A stretch of DNA of 14,261 nucleotides. Origin: an uncultured Bacteroidia bacterium. Lineage in GTDB: Bacteria > Bacteroidota > Bacteroidia > Bacteroidales > UBA932. The stretch spans positions 1 through 14,261 of the forward strand of contig CACXFP010000105.1 in NCBI GenBank assembly GCA_902766985.1, given 5' to 3'. This document shows, piece after piece, positions 7,032 to 13,551 of the stretch (positions are counted from its first letter, which is position 1; the number at the start of each line of letters is the position of its first letter). The notes under the pieces were generated by a model. It did no database searches and was not told where the DNA came from. It saw only the letters and a list, made by a program, of their open reading frames with translations. The position numbers were made by a program, and so were the translations under genes.

Positions 7032-8129
7032 ATGCCAGTCCTAAACAAGATAGTAGTACAGGATTTCAGGAACATAAGTTTCCAGGAACTTTCCTTTTCC
7101 CCGAACGTGAACTGCATTTCGGGCAACAACGGTGAAGGCAAGACCAACCTCATGGACGCCATCTGGTACCTTTCGATGACGAAGAGCGCCTTCACCCCTT
7201 CTGACAGGTACAATTTCCGCCATGGGACCCATTCCTTCGCCATATCCGGCACCTACAGGATGAACGACGGCCTCGTGTCGAGGTTCTCGGTGCAGGTGGA
7301 TGACCAGGGGGCCAAGAGAATCCGCCGGGACGACAAGCCCTGCTCCAGGATTTCTTCGCACATCGGCCTCCTTCCCATTGTAATGGTCTCTCCTTCGGAT
7401 ATTTCCCTTGTCAGCGAATCTGGCGAGGAGAGAAGGAAATTCGTCAACGCCGTCCTCTCGCAGATGTCGGCGGAATACCTGTCGGGGGTGCAGCAGTACA
7501 ACCGTCTTCTCGCCCAGAGGAACAAGATGCTCAAGGACGGCAGGCCGGACGAATCCCTTCTCGAAGTGTTTGACCGTAAGATGGCCGACTGCGCCGTTCC
7601 AATATACGAAGCCCGCAGGCAGTTCTCCGAGGCCCTCCAGCCCGTAGTCGCGGAGAATTACAGGTCGCTTTCAGGAGGAGGGGAGGAAGTTTCAATCAGG
7701 TACCGCTCCGACCTTGACAAAGGGGACCTTGCTGACGTCCTGGCCGCATCCAGGGGCAAGGATATGGCCCTCGGTTTCACGACAGCGGGCCTCCAGCGTG
7801 ACGATTTCATATTCGGGATGGACGGCTGGCCCATACGGCGCTGCGGCTCCCAGGGGCAGCAGAAAAGTTTCTTGGTTTCGCTGAAATTCGCCCAGTACGA
7901 GATCATGAAACGCAGGTATTCTTTCGCGCCGATGCTCCTGCTGGACGACGTGTTCGACAAACTTGACATGGGAAGGATATCCAACCTCATCGCGATGGTC
8001 GCAGGGAGTGATTTCGGACAGATTTTCATTACGGACAGCAACAAGGTGAGGATGTCTTCGGTGGTGGACAGCATCACAAGCGACAGGGCCTATTTCGAGT
8101 GTTCCGCCGGCTCGTTTAAGTCCATCTAG
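7032..8129 (+). CDS. recF: DNA replication/repair protein RecF
   Basis: RecF is an SMC-like ATPase that helps load RecA at gapped DNA and stalled forks. The 365-residue length is normal. Visible motifs are VLNKIVVQDFRN at the N-terminus, Walker A GNNGEGKTN (31-39), SGEERRKFVNAVLSQ (130-144), the ABC signature GSQGQQKSFLVSLKFAQ (272-288) and Walker B MLLLDDVFDKLD (301-312), followed by IFITDSN (331-337). I chose the ATG at 7032 because the family begins this close to the VLNKI strand. A nearer-upstream ATG at 7021 is out of frame. It heads a plus-strand run in which a DciA-like gene follows after 3 bp, which fits a replication-linked operon. Confidence 0.96.
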   Translation: MPVLNKIVVQDFRNISFQELSFSPNVNCISGNNGEGKTNLMDAIWYLSMTKSAFTPSDRYNFRHGTHSFAISGTYRMNDGLVSRFSVQVDDQGAKRIRRDDKPCSRISSHIGLLPIVMVSPSDISLVSESGEERRKFVNAVLSQMSAEYLSGVQQYNRLLAQRNKMLKDGRPDESLLEVFDRKMADCAVPIYEARRQFSEALQPVVAENYRSLSGGGEEVSIRYRSDLDKGDLADVLAASRGKDMALGFTTAGLQRDDFIFGMDGWPIRRCGSQGQQKSFLVSLKFAQYEIMKRRYSFAPMLLLDDVFDKLDMGRISNLIAMVAGSDFGQIFITDSNKVRMSSVVDSITSDRAYFECSAGSFKSI

Positions 8130-8132
8130 GCC

Positions 8133-8471
8133 ATGGAAAGCAAAGGCACAAGGATCAACCGCAAGAAGGCCCTCTCGATGGAAGAGGTGGTGGGGATGTA
8201 TATCCGGGAGATGAAAATCGTTTCCGGGCTCAACACCCAGAGGATTTTCGAAGCATGGGACAAGGCTTCGGGATTGGGACAGTACACCCTCAGGCGCTTT
8301 TTCAGGAACGGGACGCTGTATGTCACGATGAGTTCTTCCATGATCCGCAGCCAGCTGATGTTCCAGAGGGAGTCCCTTGTGGGCAGGATCAACGAAATCC
8401 TGGCGGAGGACCCTCTCTTTACCGGGGACGATTCCAGGGTAGGATATGTCAGGGAGTTAGTCCTTAAATAG
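8133..8471 (+). CDS. DUF721 / DciA-like protein
   Basis: The 112-residue product belongs to the DUF721 family, whose studied members (DciA) assist loading of the replicative helicase DnaB in bacteria without DnaC or DnaI. Motifs seen are MEEVVGMYIREM (16-27), RIFEAWDKASG (37-47) and LYVTMSSSMIRSQLMFQRE (62-80), the most conserved block of the family, followed by LVGRINEIL. It is compact, as in other Bacteroidota. It sits 3 bp after recF and 2 bp before pdxB, so it is almost surely cotranscribed. Family is secure. The helicase-loader role is transferred from other phyla. Confidence 0.88.
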   Translation: MESKGTRINRKKALSMEEVVGMYIREMKIVSGLNTQRIFEAWDKASGLGQYTLRRFFRNGTLYVTMSSSMIRSQLMFQRESLVGRINEILAEDPLFTGDDSRVGYVRELVLK

Positions 8472-8473
8472 TT

Positions 8474-9523
8474 ATGCAGGGTAAGCTGAAGATAGTGGTG
8501 GATGACATGATTCCCTTCATCGAAGGGGTCTTCGAGCCGTATGCCGAAGTGGTCTATATGGCAGGGGAGGAGATATCCCGGGAGGATGTCATCGATGCCG
8601 ACGCCCTGATCCTCCGGACCCGCACAAGGTGCGACGCCTCCCTTCTTGACGGGACTGCCGTCAGATTCATCGCTTCGGCGGCAATAGGCACCGACCATAT
8701 TGATTTCGACTATAGCAACTCCCATGGGATCGTGGTCAGGAACGCCATCGGCTGCAATGCCGGAGGTGTGATGAACTACGTCTTTTCCGCCCTCTACGGC
8801 TGCGCTTCGAGGAAGGCTATCCCGCTGGAAGGGAAGACGATGGGCATAATCGGAGTAGGGAACGTAGGGAAGAGGGTTGAAAGGATGGCGAATTATCTTG
8901 GTTTCAAGGTGCTTAGGAACGATCCCCCGAGGGCTGAAGCCGAGGGCCGCGACGGGTTCTGCGACCTTGACACCCTCCTGGAGAGTTCCGATATCATCAC
9001 CCTCCATGTCCCGCTTGACGCGAGTACCCGCGACATGGCGGATGCATCTTTCTTCTCCAAGATGAGGGACGGGGCCTTCCTTATCAACACATGCCGTGGT
9101 GAAGTGATCGTGGAAGAAGATCTTATAGCCGCCCGCCCGCATCTCGGCCCTGTCATCATCGACACCTGGCGCCATGAACCCCGGATCAACCGGGAGCTGA
9201 TGGATGTGACCGACATCGCCACTCCCCATATCGCTGGCTATTCCTACGCCGGGAAGCAGAACGGGACGGCGATGGCAGTCAGGGCCGTTGCCCGGTTCTA
9301 CGGTCTCGAGCATCTTTATGAATTCTTTCCGGCTACTGAAGTCATCGAGGAAGAATCGGTCAAGCTGGACCTCAGGGGGAAGAAACAGGGTGAGATAGCC
9401 TCCCTCATCCAGTACAATTACCCTATTTTTACGGATGATTTCTTTTTCAGGATCAATCCGGATGATTTTGTCAGGCTCCGTTCAGAGTATCAATACAGAA
9501 AAGAATATTACGTAGACTATTAA
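8474..9523 (+). CDS. pdxB: 4-phosphoerythronate dehydrogenase
   Basis: PdxB oxidises 4-phospho-D-erythronate in the DXP-dependent route to pyridoxal 5'-phosphate. The 349-residue product is a D-2-hydroxyacid dehydrogenase with Rossmann motif GIIGVGNVGKRVERMANYLGF (124-144) and the catalytic Arg/Glu/His set: R208 in NTCRGE, E235 in TWRHEP and H252 in TPHIAGYS. IASAAIGTDHID (66-77) and CNAGGVMNYV (94-103) are typical of PdxB rather than SerA. A short C-terminal region after 290 matches the PdxB dimerisation tail, somewhat shorter than in E. coli (378 residues in total). It starts 2 bp after the dciA-like gene and ends 4 bp before the DUF4301 gene. Confidence 0.93.
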   Translation: MQGKLKIVVDDMIPFIEGVFEPYAEVVYMAGEEISREDVIDADALILRTRTRCDASLLDGTAVRFIASAAIGTDHIDFDYSNSHGIVVRNAIGCNAGGVMNYVFSALYGCASRKAIPLEGKTMGIIGVGNVGKRVERMANYLGFKVLRNDPPRAEAEGRDGFCDLDTLLESSDIITLHVPLDASTRDMADASFFSKMRDGAFLINTCRGEVIVEEDLIAARPHLGPVIIDTWRHEPRINRELMDVTDIATPHIAGYSYAGKQNGTAMAVRAVARFYGLEHLYEFFPATEVIEEESVKLDLRGKKQGEIASLIQYNYPIFTDDFFFRINPDDFVRLRSEYQYRKEYYVDY

Positions 9524-9527
9524 AGCC

Positions 9528-11036
9528 ATGTTCAATCAGGAAGACACTAAAATGATAACCTCGCGCGGCTCTTCAGTGAAGGTCGTTGAAGCTCAGGTTG
9601 AAAGGTTCAAGAAAGGATTTCCATGGATCAGGATCATCGGTCCTGCCACCCCGGAGAGGGGGATAGACGTCCTTTCCGCGGAAGAGGAGAAAGACGCGGT
9701 GGAATATTGCGGGAAGGCGGAAATGGCGGGGAAATGCAAGTTCGTTCCCGCGTCCGGCGCCGCCTCCAGGATGTTCAAGGATATATTCGCCGGACTCTCG
9801 GAACTTGAGGGGGGCAAAGACGTTGCACCCGGCTCTGCCGTCGACAGGCTTTCTTCTTCCATAGAGAAATTCGCCTTCTATACTCCGGAACTGTTCGGAA
9901 AACCTGAGGATTCCATGGAGTACAGGAAGTCCGTGGCATCGAAGGTGCTCACTGACGAGGGACTCGCCTATGGCTCGAAGCCCAAGGGAGTGATCCTGTT
10001 CCATCGTTACGTGGATGAGGTGCGCACCGCTTTCGCGGAGCATCTTGTCGAGGCCCAGGAATACATGAAGAACGCCGACGGAAGCTGCAACCTTGTCGTC
10101 ACGATTTCCCCCGAACACAGGGAGCTCTTCGAGGCGGCCCTCGCCGCCGTGAAGGAAAAATTCGAGAAGAGGTACGGGGTGAAGTACAACATCTCTTTCA
10201 CATACCAGTCGAAGGCCACGGACACGATCGCCGTCGACATGAAGGACAGGCCTTTCCGCAAGGATGACGGCTCCCTGCTCTTCCGTCCCGCCGGCCACGG
10301 GGCGCTTATTTACAATTTGAACGATGTCGATGATGAGGTGGTGTCCATCAAGAATATAGACAATGTCTCCAACGAGAGGCTGCTGCCGCTCACCGCGAAA
10401 TACAAGAAGGTCCTGATGGGCAGGGCGCTGATTCTCAGGGACAGGATATTCTCATATCTCCGGGCCCTCGATGCCGAGGCTGACCCCAAGGCCCCTTCCT
10501 GCCACAGGCTCTGCGACGAGATAGAATCCTTCCTGGACAGGGAACTCTGCACCCAGGTGCCCCTTACCACCACGGCGTCTGCCCGCGTGGCCCTGCTCCG
10601 CTCCAAGCTCGACCGCCCTATCCGTGTCTGCGGAATGGTCAGGAACCAGGGAGAGCCCGGAGGAGGACCGTTCGTGGTCGGGCTTAAAGACGGTTCCACG
10701 TCCCTCCAGATCCTGGAAGGCGCCCAGATCAACAAGGATGACGCCGGGGCCATGGAGGCCCTTTCCCGCGCCACCCACTTCAATCCCGTCGACCTGGTAT
10801 GCTGCCTCCGCAACTATAAGGGAGAGAAATTCGACCTCCTCAAGTATGTGGATGAAGACGCCGGATTCATCAGCTCCAAGAGCTGGCAGGGCCGCGAACT
10901 CAAGGCACTGGAACTTCCCGGTCTCTGGAACGGCTCGATGAGCGACTGGAACACCCAGTTCGTCGAGGTCCCGGTCGAGACTTTCAACCCCGTAAAGGTC
11001 GTCCTCGACCTTCTCCGCCCCGCCCATCAGGGATAG
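9528..11036 (+). CDS. DUF4301 family protein
   Basis: The 502-residue cytoplasmic protein belongs to DUF4301, a family seen in Bacteroidota with no established function. Family traits are the N-terminus with QVERFKKGFPWIRIIGPAT (23-41) and KFVPASGAASRMFKDI (71-86). The latter resembles the Gly-rich nucleotide-binding loop of sugar nucleotidyltransferases, as do RPAGHGALIYNLND and HFNPVDLVC-type blocks further on. No signal peptide or membrane segment is seen. I chose the ATG at 9528 (MFNQEDTKMI) because the family aligns to it. The second ATG at 9552 would also work. It is 4 bp after pdxB, so it may act in or near B6 metabolism, but that is only context. A nucleotidyltransferase-like activity is inference from the loop. 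Confidence 0.85.
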   Translation: MFNQEDTKMITSRGSSVKVVEAQVERFKKGFPWIRIIGPATPERGIDVLSAEEEKDAVEYCGKAEMAGKCKFVPASGAASRMFKDIFAGLSELEGGKDVAPGSAVDRLSSSIEKFAFYTPELFGKPEDSMEYRKSVASKVLTDEGLAYGSKPKGVILFHRYVDEVRTAFAEHLVEAQEYMKNADGSCNLVVTISPEHRELFEAALAAVKEKFEKRYGVKYNISFTYQSKATDTIAVDMKDRPFRKDDGSLLFRPAGHGALIYNLNDVDDEVVSIKNIDNVSNERLLPLTAKYKKVLMGRALILRDRIFSYLRALDAEADPKAPSCHRLCDEIESFLDRELCTQVPLTTTASARVALLRSKLDRPIRVCGMVRNQGEPGGGPFVVGLKDGSTSLQILEGAQINKDDAGAMEALSRATHFNPVDLVCCLRNYKGEKFDLLKYVDEDAGFISSKSWQGRELKALELPGLWNGSMSDWNTQFVEVPVETFNPVKVVLDLLRPAHQG

Positions 11037-11051
11037 CGGAAGGTGAACGGA

Positions 11052-11074
11052 ATAATAATAAACGTTATTGTTAT
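11052..11074 (+). other. AT-rich hairpin overlapping a start codon
   Basis: ATAATAATAA (11052-11061) can pair with TTATTGTTAT (11065-11074) around the 3-nt loop ACG, with one G-U pair. The right arm includes the first two bases of the chosen ATG of the next gene. It is weak thermodynamically and has no U tract, so it is not a terminator. It could tune translation or be chance in AT-rich spacer. Confidence 0.3.
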
Positions 11075-12599
11075 GAGTAATATCAGATTGCTGTTGTTGG
11101 CGTTCTTCATGTCGTGTTCCGTCGGCATGTCGGCGCAGGAAGCTCCGGAGTCCGCTCCCGTCAATATGGAAGAGCCTTCGGAAGATTATCAGGTCCTTGT
11201 AAACGGAAATCCGATTTGTGTGTACAAGGCCCGTGTAAGCAAGACCCCTGTAAACCAGGTCTGGCCTGGGTACCAGCGGCCGGTTGAGCAGACGGAGATC
11301 GCCGCGTTCGCGTACTTTGATTTCCACAAGGGAGACGAAATAACGGTCATTCCGAAAGAGAAAGTGGAAACCTATGTAATAAGGCCTTCGAGTTATGGGA
11401 TCAAGCATGCGGTTGCCGGCAATGCCATCAGTTTCAAAGTCGACAAGCCATGCCAGCTGGTGGTGGAAGTGAACGGTTTCCATAAAGCCTTGCATCTTTT
11501 CGTCAACCCGAAGGAACTGGCTAAAAAGCCCGACATCAACGATCCCAAGGTACATTATTTCGGTCCGGGCTACCACGATGCGGGAGTCATCAACGTCAAG
11601 AGCGGCGAAACAGTCTATGTGGACGAAGGGGCCGTGGTTTATGGCTGCGTTCGCGGAGTCGGAGTGGAGAACGTGACAGTTACGGGGAAGGGGATTCTGG
11701 ACTGCAGCAAAATGAAAAGGCCTGTCGAAAGGGATCCCGAGTCTGATAAGCTGGACATTCCCGGGGATAACTCGTGGTCCCAGGACTGGGGTACCTCATC
11801 AATCATAAGGGGCGCCATTTTAGGCTTCTACAAGTCCGAAAACATCAAGATAAGCGGAGTTATCCTGCGCGACCCGTCCATGTGGACCCTGGTCACGCAG
11901 GACTGTAGGAACGTTGATATCGACAATGTTAAACTGATAGGGCTCTGGCGTTACAACACCGACGGCATAGACCTGTGCAACAGCTCCCATGCGAAGATAC
12001 GCAACTCCTTCCTCCGTACATTCGATGATGGAGTCGTCGTCAAAGGGCTGGACTTCGCCTACATAGATGGTTACAAGGTCATAGAGGACATCAGGGTGGA
12101 CAACTGCGTCATCTGGTGCGACTGGGGCCGTGCCCTGGAAATCGGTGCCGAAACATACGCCGACGAGATCAGGAACATCAGGTTCAGCAATTGCGAGATC
12201 GTGCGTTTCACCCAGTACGCCGTTGACATCCAGAGCTGGCACCACGCCCGCGTGCACCATTTGACATACAAGAATATCAATGTAGAAGAACCTATCCTGG
12301 AAGGGTGCTTTCTCGGGACAAGTCCGATTGACCTGAAATGGATGGGAGGAATGATCTGCGCGGAATTCGCCGGGAGCCGGGAATGGAACCACCGCCGTGA
12401 CGGACTTATCGAACACCTCAGGTACAAGAATATCAGGTATACCGGCTCCGCCCCTACCTATATACGCTTCTACGACTGGGACAGGGAACACTATGTCCGT
12501 GACGTAATCATCCGCGGCTGCACCATCAACGGCCGCAAGGTCAATCCCCGTGACATCCGCCTCGACAACGGCATGGATGGGCTGAAGATAAGGCCGTAA
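11073..12599 (+). CDS. Secreted GH28-like beta-helix glycoside hydrolase
   Basis: The 508-residue product has a Sec signal peptide (1-21, MSNIRLLLLAFFMSCSVGMSA), a beta-sandwich-like N-terminal region (to about 155) and a right-handed parallel beta-helix. The helix opens with YFGPGYHDAGVINVKSGETV (162-181), as in family 28-like glycosidases. The Asp set of family 28 is present: NTDGID (295-300) and DD (318-319), 21 residues apart. The usual GHG is replaced by GRALEIGAE (352-360). The target is probably a uronic-acid or other plant or host polysaccharide, but family 49-like or unclassified activity is possible. I chose the ATG at 11073 because the signal peptide begins there. A GTG at 11043 would add ten residues before it. 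No SusC/D genes adjoin. It lies 36 bp after the DUF4301 gene and has no clear promoter of its own. Confidence 0.82.
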   Translation: MSNIRLLLLAFFMSCSVGMSAQEAPESAPVNMEEPSEDYQVLVNGNPICVYKARVSKTPVNQVWPGYQRPVEQTEIAAFAYFDFHKGDEITVIPKEKVETYVIRPSSYGIKHAVAGNAISFKVDKPCQLVVEVNGFHKALHLFVNPKELAKKPDINDPKVHYFGPGYHDAGVINVKSGETVYVDEGAVVYGCVRGVGVENVTVTGKGILDCSKMKRPVERDPESDKLDIPGDNSWSQDWGTSSIIRGAILGFYKSENIKISGVILRDPSMWTLVTQDCRNVDIDNVKLIGLWRYNTDGIDLCNSSHAKIRNSFLRTFDDGVVVKGLDFAYIDGYKVIEDIRVDNCVIWCDWGRALEIGAETYADEIRNIRFSNCEIVRFTQYAVDIQSWHHARVHHLTYKNINVEEPILEGCFLGTSPIDLKWMGGMICAEFAGSREWNHRRDGLIEHLRYKNIRYTGSAPTYIRFYDWDREHYVRDVIIRGCTINGRKVNPRDIRLDNGMDGLKIRP

Positions 12600-12777
12600 G
12601 TATTGTTTTACACCTTGAACGCTTGCGTTCTGTAGGGGTGGGTGTTCACATGATTACGATAACAGGAGAGGGGCGTTTTATATGGTGGAACTGTGGTCGT
12701 AAGGTAATACAGCATGGAAATTCCGACGCAGAGTGCCCCCCTGTCCGATCATGCCTTAATATGTTGAGGCAATCTGC
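12600..12777. other. Intergenic region between convergent genes
   Basis: This 178-bp spacer separates the beta-helix gene from the lipoprotein gene, which converge here. It holds a small hairpin GAACG-CTTG-CGTTC (12617-12630) just after the first gene and a better one near the second (12752-12771). Neither has a U tract. No credible gene or promoter is seen. Confidence 0.5.
12752..12771 (-). terminator. Possible hairpin terminator for the lipoprotein gene
   Basis: TGCCTTAA and TTGAGGCA flank a 4-nt loop, making an 8-bp stem with one wobble pair, 6 bp past the lipoprotein stop. No T run follows on either strand, so it could be a 3'-end stabiliser rather than a true intrinsic terminator. Confidence 0.35.
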
Positions 12778-13371
12778 CTACTTGACTTTGCTTGTGGAGA
12801 GATTCCCGTTGTCGTCGATGGTGATAGTGAAAAGATTGCCTCCCGGCGAAGAGAGGTACAGTTTGTCAACTACAAGACCGCCTTCCACGTTTACGTGTTT
12901 CCCATTGTCCGTCCTGAGGTTCATCTGGCCGTTGCACTGCACCTCGATGGGAATGAAGGATACGCAGGGATCACCATCCTTGAGGGTCCTGATGACCTTG
13001 AAATCAGTGTCCTGGTCATCGTTCGTGAAAGCATTGCCTATCTCGATGTAGAGGGTGTTGGGGTAATACCCTCCGGGCTGAATGGCCTGGTTCCTGGAAT
13101 AGCCGATAGCTCCTCTTTCAATGAATTCAGGATCCATGAAAGCTATGGCGGCGTTGCCGTATATCTCATCATTGTGGCTCATGTTCCTCAGGGAAAGGAC
13201 ATTGTCGGTGAACACATTTCCGTTTTCGGGGACGGTAATTTCCATCATTTCCCTAACCATCTTGTCGGTTGACATGGGATTATTTGAAGGAACATGGACT
13301 GCTTCTGTAAAATTGTTGCCGCAGCCGCATAGGGAAATAGCCGCGAAGGCAAAACACAATGCTTTTTTCAT
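12778..13371 (-). CDS. Uncharacterised lipoprotein
   Basis: I do not recognise the family. The 197-residue product has a lipoprotein signal peptide, MKKALCFAFAAISLCGCGNN, with the lipobox LCGC and C17 as likely lipidation site. An N-terminal Asn/Ser/Pro-rich segment follows, and then a mostly beta-predicted domain without cysteines typical of enzymes. There are several Gly/Asn/Asp turns, such as QPGGYYPNTLYIEIGNAF and SSPGGNLFTITIDDNGNLS. It is probably anchored at the outer membrane or in the periplasm. I chose the ATG at 13371 because it starts the signal peptide and follows a strong promoter. An ATG at 13428 would lie upstream of the transcription start. The gene stands alone between convergent and divergent neighbours. 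Confidence 0.8.
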   Translation of the reverse strand: MKKALCFAFAAISLCGCGNNFTEAVHVPSNNPMSTDKMVREMMEITVPENGNVFTDNVLSLRNMSHNDEIYGNAAIAFMDPEFIERGAIGYSRNQAIQPGGYYPNTLYIEIGNAFTNDDQDTDFKVIRTLKDGDPCVSFIPIEVQCNGQMNLRTDNGKHVNVEGGLVVDKLYLSSPGGNLFTITIDDNGNLSTSKVK

Positions 13372-13383
13372 TTTGTTTTTTTT

Positions 13384-13414
13384 CAAATATAGACATAATC
13401 TGCTTGTTGTCAAA
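13384..13414 (-). promoter_or_regulatory. Consensus promoter for the lipoprotein gene
   Basis: Minus-strand TATATTTG (plus 13384-13391) is a perfect TAnnTTTG box. TTTG (plus 13411-13414) lies exactly 19 bp upstream, matching the Bacteroidota housekeeping-sigma consensus. The leader would be only about 6-8 nt before the ATG at 13371. Confidence 0.8.
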
Positions 13415-13489
13415 CACACACCATCCAAAACTCAGGCGACTGCGCGGGACACCTTCGTCATTTTTTGTAAATATTTTCAAAAAAAAAAA

Positions 13490-13519
13490 TTGGAAATATG
13501 GAATTGTGTCGTATCTTTG
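13490..13519 (+). promoter_or_regulatory. Promoter for the ABC transporter gene
   Basis: TATCTTTG (13512-13519) fits TAnnTTTG, with a TTG (13490-13492) 19 bp upstream. An 11-base A run (13479-13489) sits directly upstream, as an UP-like or bent element might. Transcription should begin near 13526, inside the palindrome at 13521-13544. Confidence 0.75.
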
Positions 13520-13520
13520 C

Positions 13521-13544
13521 AGTGTGTTAATGAACTAATACACT
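13521..13544 (+). promoter_or_regulatory. Palindromic operator, probably for a GntR/YtrA-type repressor
   Basis: AGTGTGTTA (13521-13529) and TAATACACT (13536-13544) form a 9-bp inverted repeat with one mismatch and a 6-bp spacer. It begins 2 bp after the -7 box, so a protein bound there would block initiation. GTGT-n-TTA/TAA-n-ACAC half-sites of this sort occur before ABC-transporter operons controlled by small GntR-family regulators. No regulator gene is in the window, so the partner is inferred. It could alternatively be a leader hairpin, but the position at the start site favours an operator. Confidence 0.6.
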
Positions 13545-13551
13545 AAAGACC

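Noticed and set aside
8126..9313. Long open frame of 395 codons antisense to dciA and pdxB
   Set aside because: It lies entirely opposite genes with clear motifs, has no family-like features, and is explained by codon bias in GC-rich DNA.
10452..11576. 374-codon open frame antisense to DUF4301 and the beta-helix gene
   Set aside because: It crosses a gene boundary on the opposite strand and has no recognisable domain.
12617..12630. Hairpin GAACG-CTTG-CGTTC as terminator of the beta-helix gene
   Set aside because: The stem is only 5-6 bp and is followed by TGTAGGGGTG, not a T run, so there is not enough to call a terminator.
12623..13051. Possible small gene in the spacer after the beta-helix gene
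   Set aside because: It starts in the spacer but runs mainly antisense through the lipoprotein gene, with no promoter or family resemblance.
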